A stretch of 64,000 bases of DNA, taken from positions 472,739 through 536,738 of the forward strand of contig NZ_JAKLSQ010000001.1 in the NCBI RefSeq assembly GCF_022014495.1, given 5' to 3'. Shown in pieces: positions 47,043 to 56,345 of this stretch. The position numbers were made by a program, and so were the translations under genes. Position 1 is the first letter of the stretch. Every line of letters starts with the position of its first letter. The DNA comes from Sandaracinobacteroides sayramensis. GTDB taxonomy: Bacteria; Pseudomonadota; Alphaproteobacteria; Sphingomonadales; Sphingomonadaceae. A model generated the notes under the pieces. It worked only from the letters and a program-made list of their open reading frames with translations. It was not told the DNA's origin and did no database searches.

Positions 47043-48623
47043 ATGCGCTTCCTCCTGCTCCTCGCCTGCCTCGCGCTCGGCATATTGGCCCTGGGGTGGA
47101 TCCTGCGCCTGCTCCGGCCGCTGCCGCCGCTTGCCGACCGTCCCGCCTCCGCCGCGCTCGGCAACACCGCGGACACCAGCCTCGGCCGCCTCCTCGCGCC
47201 GCTCGCCGCCGCCCATCCCGGCCTTTCCGGCATCCTCCCCCTGTCAGACGCGCATGAGGCCTTCGCCGCCCGCATGCTGCTGATCCGCAAGGCCGAACGC
47301 AGCCTGGACCTGCAATATTATATCTGGCGCGCCGACGTCTCCGGCCGGCTGCTGCTGGAGGAGGTGCGCAAGGCCGCCGATCGCGGAGTCCGCGTCCGCC
47401 TGCTGCTGGACGACAACGGCACCTCCGGGCTCGACCGGGAACTGGCCTTCCTCCACCGCCACCCGCATATCGAGGTGCGGCTGTTCAACCCCTTCACCAT
47501 CCGCCGCCCGAAGCTTCTGGGCTATGCGATGGACTTCTTCCGCCTGAACCGGCGGATGCACAACAAGAGCCTGACCGCCGACAACCAGGCCACCATCATC
47601 GGCGGCCGCAACATCGGCGACGAATATTTCGGCGCCAGCCAGGAGAGCCTGTTCGTCGATCTGGACGTGCTGGCGGCAGGCGCCGTCGTCCCCCGGCTGT
47701 CGGCGGACTTCGACCGCTATTGGGAAAGCGAATCCGCCTATCCGGCCGACCGCATCCTGCGTCTTGCCGGCGAACCCGTCGCGATCGCCCCCGCCTCGGC
47801 AGAGGCGCAAGGCCGCGCCCAGGCCTATGAGCATATGGTGCGCGAAAGCCTCATCGCCCGCGAACTGGCCGCCCGCGAACTCGCATCCGGCCGCTCGGAT
47901 TTCGAATGGACGGCGGTGCAGATGGTCAGCGACGATCCGGCGAAGGGGCTGGGCAAGGCGCGGGACAGCGACCTGCTGATTGGCCGCCTGCTGCCCCTGC
48001 TCGGCAATCCGGAACAGCGGCTGGCGCTGGTCTCGGCCTATTTCGTTCCCACCACCAGCGGAACGGCGCAGCTCACCGCCCTGGCGCGCGGCGGGGTGGA
48101 GGTGTCGGTCCTCACCAACGCCCTGAACGCCACCGATGTGGCGGTGGTCCACGCCGGCTACGCCAAGCACCGCCGGGCGCTGCTGGAAGGCGGCGTGCGG
48201 CTCTACGAACTGAAGGGCGAAGGCAAGGCCAGCCTCAAGCTCACCCCCAGCGGTTCGGGCAGCATCTCCCGTCCGGTCTTCCGCGCTTCGGGGTCGTCGC
48301 TCCACGCCAAGACCTTCGCGCTGGACGGCGCGCGAATCTTCGTCGGCTCCTTCAACTTCGATCCCCGCTCGGCCAGCCTCAACACCGAACTGGGCTTCCT
48401 GATCGACAGCCCCCGCCTCGCAGGCGCGCTGCAGGCGATGTTCGACGAGGAGGGCGGGGAGGCGGCCTATGAAGTGCGTCTGTCCGCCGACGGCCGGAGC
48501 CTGATGTGGCTCGACGAAGCCGATGGCAAGCGAAGCCTGCTCCTGAAGGAGCCGAACAGCGGCCCGCTGCAGCGCACGATCCTGAAGCTGCTGGCGCTGC
48601 TGCCGATCGACTGGCTTTTGTAG
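47043..48623 (+). CDS. Phospholipase D family protein (ClsC-like)
   Basis: A 526-residue membrane-anchored protein with an N-terminal helix (residues 2-23) and two HKD phospholipase D motifs: His173-Lys175-Asp180 in MHNKSLTADN and His421-Lys423-Asp428 in LHAKTFALDG. The spacing and the QYYIWRADVSGR entry segment resemble the YmdC/ClsC group of cardiolipin synthases, so phospholipid remodelling is likely, although the substrate is unproven. The start at 47043 is favoured because it opens directly with the signal-anchor; the longer frame is rejected. Confidence 0.85.
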   Translation: MRFLLLLACLALGILALGWILRLLRPLPPLADRPASAALGNTADTSLGRLLAPLAAAHPGLSGILPLSDAHEAFAARMLLIRKAERSLDLQYYIWRADVSGRLLLEEVRKAADRGVRVRLLLDDNGTSGLDRELAFLHRHPHIEVRLFNPFTIRRPKLLGYAMDFFRLNRRMHNKSLTADNQATIIGGRNIGDEYFGASQESLFVDLDVLAAGAVVPRLSADFDRYWESESAYPADRILRLAGEPVAIAPASAEAQGRAQAYEHMVRESLIARELAARELASGRSDFEWTAVQMVSDDPAKGLGKARDSDLLIGRLLPLLGNPEQRLALVSAYFVPTTSGTAQLTALARGGVEVSVLTNALNATDVAVVHAGYAKHRRALLEGGVRLYELKGEGKASLKLTPSGSGSISRPVFRASGSSLHAKTFALDGARIFVGSFNFDPRSASLNTELGFLIDSPRLAGALQAMFDEEGGEAAYEVRLSADGRSLMWLDEADGKRSLLLKEPNSGPLQRTILKLLALLPIDWLL

Positions 48624-48627
48624 CGCT

Positions 48628-48921
48628 TCACATATTGCGCATCTGCATCGCCTTCTGCATGGCGGCGCGGCCTTCCTCGCGGGTCACCTTCCCGTCCTTG
48701 TTCAGGTCCATCATCGCGAAACCGTCCGGGTTGCGCCCGGCGGCGATCCACTCCTCGCGGGTGATGACTCCATCCTTGTTGGCGTCCACCGCCTCCCAGA
48801 AGCGGCCGGGCTGCGCGCCGCCCTTGGCCGCCGCCGGCATCTGAGAAGAAGGAGGAGTCTGGGCGGAAAGCGGCAGCGCCACGACCAGCGCGGGCAGGAT
48901 CAAAAGAGCGGTGCGGGGCAT
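48628..48921 (-). CDS. Secreted EF-hand calcium-binding protein
   Basis: A 97-residue protein with a signal peptide (to about residue 21, PLSAQ) and two EF-hand loops: DANKDGVITREEW (about 46-58) and DLNKDGKVTREEG (about 72-84), each with the Asp/Asn/Asp/Glu ligand pattern. Calcium sensing or buffering outside the inner membrane is inferred. GGAGAGGAG precedes the ATG at 48921. It converges with the phospholipase gene (four bases apart). Confidence 0.82.
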   Translation of the reverse strand: MPRTALLILPALVVALPLSAQTPPSSQMPAAAKGGAQPGRFWEAVDANKDGVITREEWIAAGRNPDGFAMMDLNKDGKVTREEGRAAMQKAMQMRNM

Positions 48922-49135
48922 GTCGTCGATCTCCTCTCCACCCATCCAGCGGGGCGGAATCCTTTCCCCATCTACACATTCCGCCCCATCGCCGCCAGAA
49001 AGCCTGTGGCTTCATTGCCCCAGCGGAAGCCGGCGCTTCTTCATCCACCCTCCCGTGGCCGGCTTCCGATCCGCCATTTATGGCACATAAAGGGCCAATA
49101 GTGACAGGCCACCAAAATTCCGCCAATATGCCGCC

Positions 49136-49738
49136 ATGTCCAGCGAAGCCGCCCTCCGCCCGACCGCCCGGCCCGAACCGGACGGCCGCCGCCGTCGCTC
49201 CCTCGACAGCCGCCGCCGGATCGTCGAGGCGATGATCGCCCTGGTGAAGGAAGGTGATCTCACCCCCAGCGCCGAGGCGATCGCCAACCGCGCCGGGGTC
49301 GGCCGCCGCACCGTCTTCCGCCTCTTCTCCGACATGGAGGGGATCTATCGCGAGATCCATGCGATCATGCGCGACAAGGTGGAGCCGGTCCGCCAGATGC
49401 CGCTCGCCGGCGACACGCCCGAGGCGCGGCTCCACGCCCTCGTCGACCGGCGCGCGCGGGTGTTCGAGGAAATCCTCTGGCTGTTGGCGGCCGCCGCCAT
49501 CCACCGCCACGGCTCGCCGGTGCTGCAGACGGAGCATGCGGCGATCCAGCAGGAGCTGCGCGCCATCCTCCAGGCCCTGCTGCCGCCGGCGCTCGCCACC
49601 GACGCCCAACTCATCGAAGCCCTGGACGCGGTGATGAGCATGGACATGTGGCGCCGCCTGCGGCTGGAACAGAAGCTCGACGCCGAAGCCGCCACCGCCA
49701 TCGTCCATCGCCTGGTATCCGGCATAGCCGGCGGCTGA
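49136..49738 (+). CDS. TetR/AcrR family transcriptional regulator
   Basis: A 200-residue repressor-type protein. The N-terminal helix-turn-helix (about 24-70) includes SRRRIVEAMIALVKEGDLTPSAEAIANRAGVGRRTVFRLFSDMEGIY, the TetR pattern; the rest is a helical ligand-binding and dimer domain. No gene in its immediate neighbourhood is an obvious target. It lies 340 bases before mntP on the same strand, and diverges from the EF-hand gene. Confidence 0.86.
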   Translation: MSSEAALRPTARPEPDGRRRRSLDSRRRIVEAMIALVKEGDLTPSAEAIANRAGVGRRTVFRLFSDMEGIYREIHAIMRDKVEPVRQMPLAGDTPEARLHALVDRRARVFEEILWLLAAAAIHRHGSPVLQTEHAAIQQELRAILQALLPPALATDAQLIEALDAVMSMDMWRRLRLEQKLDAEAATAIVHRLVSGIAGG

Positions 49739-49781
49739 CACCCCCACTCCCCCACCCCACCCCCACTCCCACCCCTCCCCC

Positions 49782-49815
49782 GTCACCCCGGGCTTGACCC
49801 GGGGCCAGCTTTCCT
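49782..49815. repeat. Palindrome E copy between the TetR and mntP genes
   Basis: GTCACCCCGGGCTTGACCC continues to GGGGCCAGCTTTCC. It is separate from the riboswitch that follows at 49902. The gap 49739-50078 holds only these two features. Confidence 0.82.
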
Positions 49816-49901
49816 CCCCCCACCGCCTTGCCCGGCAGAAACCGCCCGCAGGGCAAGCCAAAGCTTGCCCGCCCCGCCGCGCTGCGCTAAAGCCTGCCAT
49901 T

Positions 49902-50012
49902 CCTGTTGGGGAGTAGCCTCCGGCGAGCCGAAATCGCCGGGATCGCGTCAACATGATCGTGGCTTCGGCCGCGTGGCGCGTTCAGCGGAGCATCCGCCTG
50001 GCGAGACCAGCG
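49902..50012 (+). promoter_or_regulatory. yybP-ykoY manganese riboswitch of mntP
   Basis: The conserved GGGGAGTAGC (49908-49917) opens the motif. CCGGCGA/TCGCCGG form the next stem, GCGTCAACATGA carries the conserved core, CGGA/TCCG closes a small hairpin, and GGCGAGACC at about 50000 matches the conserved GCAAGACC end. TGTTGG and CCAGCG can close the basal stem. Members of this class sense Mn2+ and switch on manganese exporters, fitting the mntP gene 67 bases downstream. The identification rests on motif reading. Confidence 0.82.
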
Positions 50013-50078
50013 CCTCTCACGGCCGCACCGGCCGGCGTGGGAAGCGCGTCTCGTCGCCCGGTGGAAAGCCTGATCGAA

Positions 50079-50684
50079 ATGACCCCGATCGCCATCGTCA
50101 TCCTGTCGATCAGCATGTCGACCGACGCCTTCGCCGCCGCCGTCGGCCGGGGCGCCGCGCACCGGCCGACGCTGAAGGCGGCGCTGAAGGCCGGCCTCGT
50201 CTTCGGCGTGATCGAGGCCATCACCCCCATCCTCGGCTGGGCGGCCGGCACCGTCGCCGCCGGCTATGTCGAGCGGGTCGACCACTGGATCGCCTTCGCC
50301 CTCCTCACCCTCGTCGGCGGCCATATGGTGAAGGAAGCGCTTTCCGAAGACAGCCACGCCGAAGACAGCCCGGAAACAGAGGCCCGGCCGCGCAACGCCG
50401 GCCCGCTCGCCCTCATCGCCACCGCCATCGGCACCAGCATAGACGCGGCGGCGGTCGGCGTCGGCCTCGCCTTCCTCGGCGCCAACATCTGGGTGATCGC
50501 CGCCGCCATCGGCGTCTCCACCTTCATCCTCACCACCATCGGCATGCTGATCGGCAAGGCCGTGGGCGCCCGCTTCGGCAAGAAGGCGGAGCTTCTGGGC
50601 GGCCTCGCGCTCATCGGCATCGGCCTCGCCATCCTCGCCGACCATATGGGCTGGATGGCCTTCGGCCTCGGCGGCGCAAGCTGA
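50079..50684 (+). CDS. mntP: Manganese efflux pump MntP
   Basis: A 201-residue membrane protein with six hydrophobic segments in two repeats. The two conserved Asp-containing motifs are ISMSTDAFAAAVGRG (first helix) and GTSIDAAAVGVGLAFLGAN (fourth). It exports Mn2+ and protects against manganese toxicity. The ATG at 50079 is chosen because an in-frame upstream ATG at 49953 would lie inside the riboswitch. Its stop ends one base before the opposing gene's stop at 50685. Confidence 0.93.
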   Translation: MTPIAIVILSISMSTDAFAAAVGRGAAHRPTLKAALKAGLVFGVIEAITPILGWAAGTVAAGYVERVDHWIAFALLTLVGGHMVKEALSEDSHAEDSPETEARPRNAGPLALIATAIGTSIDAAAVGVGLAFLGANIWVIAAAIGVSTFILTTIGMLIGKAVGARFGKKAELLGGLALIGIGLAILADHMGWMAFGLGGAS

Positions 50685-51773
50685 TCAGGCCAGCGTCGTC
50701 ACCATCCGGCTGATCTTGCCGGCGGAATTGACGGTGAATCGCGTGCGCATGCGAAAGCTGCCCACCGACCCCAGGGCGACGATCTCGCTGCCCTGCACCA
50801 CCGGCTTCTGCATCTCGCCGCGCCCCATATGGGCGTTCGCCTGCACCGCCTGCCGCACCGCCGCCTTCCCCCGATAGGTGCCGTTGGGCGACACCAGCAC
50901 CACATCGTCCGCCAGTTCAGCAAGCGCGGCGGCTTCGTTCTGGCGGTTGGAGGCGGCGACGAAGCGGGAAACGGTCGCCACCTGCGCCGAGGTGGGCCCG
51001 GCCGGCCGCGCGGCCGAAGCGGTGGGCGCGGCCGCCGGCGCCCGCGCCGTGCGGGTTTCCCGGTTCACCAGTTCCGCAAGGCGCGTCCGGTAGGCGGAGA
51101 CGGAAGGGTGCTGCCCGCCGTCCTGGTCCAGCCGATACTGCTGCCCCAGCAGGCGAAGCGCGCCCGAGCTGGAAGCGCCGGCGACGGCCTGCTGGAAAGC
51201 CGGCTCGTTGGCCGCGAAGATCGCGCCGCCCAGCTCCGCCCGGCACTGCGCCACCCGGGCGGAAAGGCGCGCGAACGTCGCCTGCGCCCCCCCGTCGGCC
51301 AGCCCCTGCCGCCACTGCTGCAACTGCGCCTCGTGCGACAGCAGCGGCTCCAGCGGATGCGGCGCGCCGGGCGCCACCCGCGTGTCCGCCTGCGCGGTGG
51401 ACGCCAGTTGCAGCAGCGACGCCCGCGCGGCGGCGGCGACGATCGACCAGTTGCCAAGCGCCGTCAGCATCGGCCGGCTGGCGGCATCCACATTCGGGTC
51501 GGCCGCCATGGCGCGCAGGGTGGATTGCAGCTGCGCGATCCCCGCCGCCTCGCCGCGGATTCCCTGCGCCAGCTTCGCCGCATCCTCGGCCCCGCCCACA
51601 TAGCCCCGGTCCCCCGGCGCCGGGCAGGCCCGGTTCTCCAGCGCGGCGACCGTCTTCTCGGCCTCCGCCCGCGCGGCGGCCGACGGATCGCCCTTGCGCT
51701 GCGCGAAGGCCGGCGCCCCCGCAAGCAGGACCGCCGCAGCGATAAGAGCCGCGCCCCCGCCTGCGCGCCTCAT
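50685..51773 (-). CDS. Secreted protein of unknown function with C-terminal NTF2/SnoaL-like domain
   Basis: A 362-residue protein with a signal peptide (to about residue 24, PAFAQ), a long Ala/Arg/Glu/Gln-rich helical middle (about 30-250) and a C-terminal segment (about 265-360) with the compact NTF2/SnoaL-like pattern: RFVAASNRQNEAAALAELADDVVLV, then YRGKAAVRQAV and a beta-rich end. The NTF2 call is a weak reading. Its ATG overlaps the stop of the gene at 51770 as ATGA, so the two are coupled. It converges with mntP. Confidence 0.6.
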   Translation of the reverse strand: MRRAGGGAALIAAAVLLAGAPAFAQRKGDPSAAARAEAEKTVAALENRACPAPGDRGYVGGAEDAAKLAQGIRGEAAGIAQLQSTLRAMAADPNVDAASRPMLTALGNWSIVAAAARASLLQLASTAQADTRVAPGAPHPLEPLLSHEAQLQQWRQGLADGGAQATFARLSARVAQCRAELGGAIFAANEPAFQQAVAGASSSGALRLLGQQYRLDQDGGQHPSVSAYRTRLAELVNRETRTARAPAAAPTASAARPAGPTSAQVATVSRFVAASNRQNEAAALAELADDVVLVSPNGTYRGKAAVRQAVQANAHMGRGEMQKPVVQGSEIVALGSVGSFRMRTRFTVNSAGKISRMVTTLA

Positions 51774-52738
51774 TGCGGAACGGAAAGGTTGGGCCGCCCC
51801 GCCAGTTGCACCGCCGTCGAGGAGTCGCGCAGCTTGCGGCCGCTCGGCCCGAACGCCGCCATCGAAAGCGCGCCGCCCGCCTTGCCCTGGAAGCCGGTGC
51901 AGCTCCGGCCGTTCTGCCGAAACTGGGCGGCAATCTGCTCGGCCATGTCCTGCCGCGCCGACGGATCGAGGCGCGGATTCTCGATGCTGACCGTCGACTC
52001 GGCGGGGTCGCCGCACAGAAGCCCGCCGGAAAGCGTGGTGGGCGTGCTGACGATCGCCTCGGTGGCGCCGCTTCCGGCCCGGTAGCGGTTCACCGACACC
52101 AGTTGCGCGCCCCGGCGCTGGAACTGGCCGACCACCTCGCAGCCCGACGGGCCACGGTTGAGGCAGAGATAGGGGTGGCTGGCGGACAGCTTCACGACTT
52201 CGCCGGCATCCAGGAAGGCCGCGTTCTTCACGAACTGCGACTGGTCCGATGGCCCGCCCTGCTTCGCCAGCCGGTCCTCGGCCGCGGCGTCGATGATGCC
52301 GGACCCCAGGATGACCGCTTCCCAGTCGTTGCTGCGGTCGGCCATGGCGGAGAACATGATCCGCTCGTTGTAGAGCCCCCGGGCGATCATCCGGCCCATC
52401 TGCGGGCAGGTCAGGCCATGGCCGGCGCGCACGCCGCCGAAGAAACGCGCGGCGGGCGAGACCGCCCCTTCGAACAGTTTCGGATCCTTGCCGACGATGG
52501 TGACCGACACCTTCGGGCCGCAGGCGGGATTGGCGGCATAGGCAACCAGATCGGTTCCCGAACGGCCGATGACCCGCCCGTGCGAGGGTGCCGCCTGCTG
52601 CGCCGCGGCCGGGAATGCCAGCCCCGCGACGCCCAGAATGGCAAGCGCCGCCGCGACCGGCGGCCCAGACCGGCGGCCGGCGGCGGCCCCGCCCGATGCC
52701 GCCCGCATGACTTTCCTGATCCTCGATGGAAACCGCAT
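51770..52738 (-). CDS. Secreted protein of unknown function, first gene of the divergent pair
   Basis: A 322-residue product whose N-terminus is either 52738 or an internal ATG at 52708; the latter has AGGA five bases before it and opens a better signal peptide (ending FPAAAQ). The mature part has several cysteines (ACGPKVSV, HGLTCPQMGR, LCLNRGPSGCEV, LLCGD, SCTGF) and no recognised catalytic motif. It is coupled to the NTF2-like gene and diverges from the exporter operon at 53047. No family is recognised. Confidence 0.6.
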   Translation of the reverse strand: MRFPSRIRKVMRAASGGAAAGRRSGPPVAAALAILGVAGLAFPAAAQQAAPSHGRVIGRSGTDLVAYAANPACGPKVSVTIVGKDPKLFEGAVSPAARFFGGVRAGHGLTCPQMGRMIARGLYNERIMFSAMADRSNDWEAVILGSGIIDAAAEDRLAKQGGPSDQSQFVKNAAFLDAGEVVKLSASHPYLCLNRGPSGCEVVGQFQRRGAQLVSVNRYRAGSGATEAIVSTPTTLSGGLLCGDPAESTVSIENPRLDPSARQDMAEQIAAQFRQNGRSCTGFQGKAGGALSMAAFGPSGRKLRDSSTAVQLAGRPNLSVPQ

Positions 52739-53046
52739 GATCGCCCCTGTTTTCAGAATTGGACCGTGAAACCCCCGACGCCCTCGCGGGCGCCGGACAG
52801 TGGCCGAAAGCAGCGGTGCAAGTCAAACGGACATAAAATTGAAAAACTACTTGTCAGCCATTCCGCACATTGGCGTAGATCGCCGATATTTCGGCTTGCC
52901 AACAGAGTTCGCGTCTTTCACCAAGAGTCCGGTTGAGTCGGGGCGGCCTTCGCGGGCTGGAAGGGATGCGGCGGCGCAAGCGGGCCCCTTTCTTTCCGGC
53001 CAGGGTGGGCGCCCCGGCTGTCGAGCAGATTGGGGGCAATCACGAT
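52739..53046. other. 308-base divergent promoter region
   Basis: This separates the two divergent operons. A locally AT-rich stretch (about 52835-52860) could hold promoters. No gene, clear -35/-10 pair or repeat was identified. Confidence 0.5.
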
Positions 53047-53940
53047 ATGGTTATAAAAGGTCCGGCGCTGTGCCTGATGGCCATGCTGGCCGCAGTCGCC
53101 ACCGATGTGCGGGCGCAGACGGCCGAAGCCGAAACCCCCTGCCTGCAGGCGTTGCGCGCGGAGCAGGCCAAGGCCCCGCCCAAGAAGAAGAAATCCAACA
53201 CCGGCAAGGCCGTGCTCGGCCTGCTGGGCGGCGGCGCCGGCACGCTCATCGGCAAGGCCGTCTGCGGCAAGGGCAACACCGGCTGCATCGTCGCGGCTGC
53301 CGCCGCCGGCGGCAGCCTCGGCGTGGCGCTCGGCAAGAAGCTGGACGAGAAGTCCGAGAAGAAGCTGACCGAAGCCTCCTATGCGGCGGCGCTGAGCGGC
53401 CAGCCGGCGGCGGTCTCCCTCACCAACGGCTGCGCCATCGCCGACACCGTCACGCCCGTGGAGCTGGAGGACCGGGAGGTCGTGCTGGCCTTCGCCGGCG
53501 GCGTGGCCAGGCCGACCGAGACGCTGACGACCATCGCCAAGTGGCAGGCCCCGGGCGGCACGGTCGCCATGTCCGCCACCCCGGCGCCCGCGAAGAAGGG
53601 CGGCGCCACCCTTCCCGCCGGCAAGCCGGCCTTCGTCATGGGTTCGGTGGCGGACGGCCGCTACCTCCTCGTCGGGCGCGAGGATGCCGAAAACGGCAAG
53701 GCCGCCGCCGGCTATGTGCCGGCCAAGGGCTGGACCGCCATGGAAGAGCCGGAGAATCCCGCCGCCCAAACCGCGGCCGCCGGGCAGGTGAACACCGTCA
53801 CGCTGAAGGCCGCCGTCCCCTGCTGGGTCACGCGCACCACCCTGCGCAGCGAAGGCCAGAAGGCGCAGCAGGACACGACGGACATCCGCTACTGCCGCCT
53901 GCCCGACGGGAACACGGAAACCGTTCTGGCCAGCAGCTGA
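53047..53940 (+). CDS. Secreted glycine-zipper protein of unknown function
   Basis: A 297-residue protein with a signal peptide (about 1-23, VRAQ), a charged Lys-rich stretch (KAPPKKKKS) and a glycine-zipper segment (about 50-95: LLGGGAGTLIGKAVCGKGNTGCIVAAAAAGGSLGVALGKKL), a two-helix Gly-rich membrane-inserting pattern of outer-envelope proteins. The rest is of unknown fold, with an Ala/Gly/Val-rich middle. Its stop TGA shares its last base with the RND start (TGATG at 53938), so the genes are coupled. The frame opens at 52933 but the ATG at 53047 is used. Confidence 0.65.
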   Translation: MVIKGPALCLMAMLAAVATDVRAQTAEAETPCLQALRAEQAKAPPKKKKSNTGKAVLGLLGGGAGTLIGKAVCGKGNTGCIVAAAAAGGSLGVALGKKLDEKSEKKLTEASYAAALSGQPAAVSLTNGCAIADTVTPVELEDREVVLAFAGGVARPTETLTTIAKWQAPGGTVAMSATPAPAKKGGATLPAGKPAFVMGSVADGRYLLVGREDAENGKAAAGYVPAKGWTAMEEPENPAAQTAAAGQVNTVTLKAAVPCWVTRTTLRSEGQKAQQDTTDIRYCRLPDGNTETVLASS

Positions 53941-56345
53941 TGCAGCCGGAAGGCGGGGCGCCGTCGGCAGGGACGGCCGCAAGGATCGCGCATGCCCTGA
54001 TCGAGCGGCGCTGGCGGCTGCTCGCGCTTGGGCTGCTACTGACGGCGATCTGCGTCGCCGGACTGACCCGGCTGGACATAAGGCACGACTATCGCCTGTT
54101 CATCGATCTCGACGACCCGGAGCTGCAGGTCGCCGACCGGCTGCGCGACCGCACCGCCGGCGGCCGCGAGCAGCTGGCGCTGATCTACGTCCCGGAATCG
54201 GGCAAGCTGTTCGAATCCACCTCCATGCTGCAGCTGGCGAAGCTCGCCGACCGGGCAAGCCGCTTCCCGCATGTGGAGCAGCCCCAGTCGCTGATGACGG
54301 CGCAGAAGCTGGTGCGGATCGCCGATGCCCCGGCAGGCGCTCGCCCGCGCGACTCCTGGGCGGTCGTCCCCTTCATCCACCCGGACGGCCTGTTCGACGA
54401 CGCCGGCCTCCGGCGCATGTCCGCCGACGCGGCGGCGCTGCCGGGGATCGGCGGGCGGCTGGTCGCGCGCGACCAGAGCAGCGCCCTCGTGCTGCTGGCC
54501 GCCGACCTCGGCGACGAAAGCCATGCGCGCGAAGCGCGGATGGACGAGATCCTCGCCAAGGTGGAGATAGCCCGCGAGGATCTGCAGGGCCTCCGCCCGG
54601 GGGACCGGGTGGAGCTGGTGGGGGCGGCGATGTTCGACCGCTCGCTCGCCGACATATTGGTGGACGACGCCATCCGCCTCGCCCCGGTGGCGCTCGGCCT
54701 CTATTTCCTGCTGCTGTTCCTCCTCTTCCGCTCCGTCCCGCAGGCGCTCCTGGTGCTGATGATCGTCGTCGCCGCCTCGGCGTCGGCGCTGGGGATCATC
54801 GCCTGGATGGGGGTCACCACCACCGTCCTCGCCTTCTCGGGCCTGCTGCTGGTGGCGACGCTCGCGGTCGCCGAGGCGCTGCATCTGGTCAGCGGCTACA
54901 CCTCCGCCCAGCTCGACGGCCATCCGCCGCTCGACGCCATGCGCCACAGCCTCGACCACAATTTCTGGCCCATCCTCGTCACCAGCCTGACGACGGCGGT
55001 GGGCGAGGCGGTGCTGCTGTTCTCCACCTCGCCGGCGGTGCAGGACATGGGGCTGGTGATGATCGTCGGCGCCATCCTCGCCTTCGTCTTCACCCTCGCC
55101 TTCCTGCCGGCGCTGCTGCCGCTGACGAAGAGCAGCCGCCGCTCCGGCTTCGGCTGGATGCAGCCGATGTTCGAAGGAGTCGCCGACCGGAGCGCGCGGC
55201 GCCCGCACGCGGTGCTGGCCGTCACCGCCTTCCTCTGCCTGCTGATCCTTCCGGGCATCGGCGTCATGACGCTGCACGACAGCATGCCCGGCTGGTTCTC
55301 CGAGCGCACCAGCTTCCGCCAGGGGCTGGACCGGCTGGATTCCGGCTATGGCGCGGTCAGCCAGTTCACCGTCGCCAGCCCGGTCGACACGGCGCTGCGC
55401 AACGCCGGCTCCGCCTGGAACGGCGACAGCGACGATCCCGGCCTCAGGGCCGAAGCCGCGCTCGACGGCCTCATCGCCCAGACGCCCGGCGTCGCCCGGG
55501 TCACCGGCCCTTCGAGCGCCCGCGCCGCGCTGGAGGCAAGGCTGGCCTCGGCCCCGCCGGAGGAAACCAGCCTCGCCCTCCCCGCGACGCTCGTGCAGGA
55601 GGCGGTCACCTCCGGCCGGCCGTCGCCGGCCATGCTGGAGTCGGCCGGGCTCGCCACCCCCACCGAAGCCGGCCGCCGCGACCATCTGCTGCGGCTGGTG
55701 GAAATGCGGGAGAAGGACAATGCCGCGATCCTCTCCACCGTCACGGGCGTCCGAAAGGCCGTGGCCGATTCCGGGCGCGAGGCCGAGGCCGGCGGCCTGC
55801 CGGTGGTGTTCGCCAGCCTCGGCGACCGCAACCTGCGGGCCACCGTCGGCGGAACGCTGATCACCGCCATCGGCATCACGCTCTGCCTGATGATCGCCTT
55901 TAGAAGCTGGCGGCTGGGGCTCTTGAGCCTCATGCCCAACCTGCTGCCGGTGTTCCTGGTGTTCGGCGCCTGGGGCTGGTTCTCCGGCACCATGAACCTA
56001 GCGGCCACCACCGTGCTGGCGGTGGCGCTGGGAATCGTGGTGGACGACACCACCCACATCTTCCTCCGCCACGACCGTCTGGTCCGCCAGGGCGTGCCGC
56101 CGGTCGAGGCCAGCCGCCGCACCGTCTCGGAAGTGGGGCCGGCGATCACCGTCACCAGCCTGGTGCTGGCGGCCGGCTTCTTCCTGCTCGGCCAGTCGGA
56201 TTTCGCGCTGACGGCGCAGCAGGCCAACATGATCGGCGCCGCCATCCTGGCGGCCGTCCTTTTCGATCTGACGGCGACGCCCGCCATGCTGGCGCTCGCC
56301 GACCGCCGGAAAATCACACCAGCCGCAGAGGATGCCGGGGCATGA
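53940..56345 (+). CDS. RND superfamily (MMPL-type) exporter
   Basis: An 801-residue membrane protein of the predicted RND/MMPL exporter family (COG1033 type). It has an N-terminal helix, a periplasmic loop (about 45-225), five membrane segments (about 230-400 with LALGL-like sequences), a second large periplasmic loop (about 430-640) and a second membrane block (about 640-790), ending LADRRKITPAAEDAGA. The ALGIVVDDTTHIFLRHDRL motif near 700 is the conserved acidic pair of this family. Its cargo could be lipid or lipoprotein-like. It is coupled to the M48 gene by ATGA. Confidence 0.8.
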   Translation: MQPEGGAPSAGTAARIAHALIERRWRLLALGLLLTAICVAGLTRLDIRHDYRLFIDLDDPELQVADRLRDRTAGGREQLALIYVPESGKLFESTSMLQLAKLADRASRFPHVEQPQSLMTAQKLVRIADAPAGARPRDSWAVVPFIHPDGLFDDAGLRRMSADAAALPGIGGRLVARDQSSALVLLAADLGDESHAREARMDEILAKVEIAREDLQGLRPGDRVELVGAAMFDRSLADILVDDAIRLAPVALGLYFLLLFLLFRSVPQALLVLMIVVAASASALGIIAWMGVTTTVLAFSGLLLVATLAVAEALHLVSGYTSAQLDGHPPLDAMRHSLDHNFWPILVTSLTTAVGEAVLLFSTSPAVQDMGLVMIVGAILAFVFTLAFLPALLPLTKSSRRSGFGWMQPMFEGVADRSARRPHAVLAVTAFLCLLILPGIGVMTLHDSMPGWFSERTSFRQGLDRLDSGYGAVSQFTVASPVDTALRNAGSAWNGDSDDPGLRAEAALDGLIAQTPGVARVTGPSSARAALEARLASAPPEETSLALPATLVQEAVTSGRPSPAMLESAGLATPTEAGRRDHLLRLVEMREKDNAAILSTVTGVRKAVADSGREAEAGGLPVVFASLGDRNLRATVGGTLITAIGITLCLMIAFRSWRLGLLSLMPNLLPVFLVFGAWGWFSGTMNLAATTVLAVALGIVVDDTTHIFLRHDRLVRQGVPPVEASRRTVSEVGPAITVTSLVLAAGFFLLGQSDFALTAQQANMIGAAILAAVLFDLTATPAMLALADRRKITPAAEDAGA

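Noticed and set aside
49953-50078. Extended N-terminus of MntP
   Set aside because: This segment coincides with the riboswitch, encodes Arg/Ala/Pro-rich non-membrane sequence, and the family's first helix begins at the ATG at 50079.
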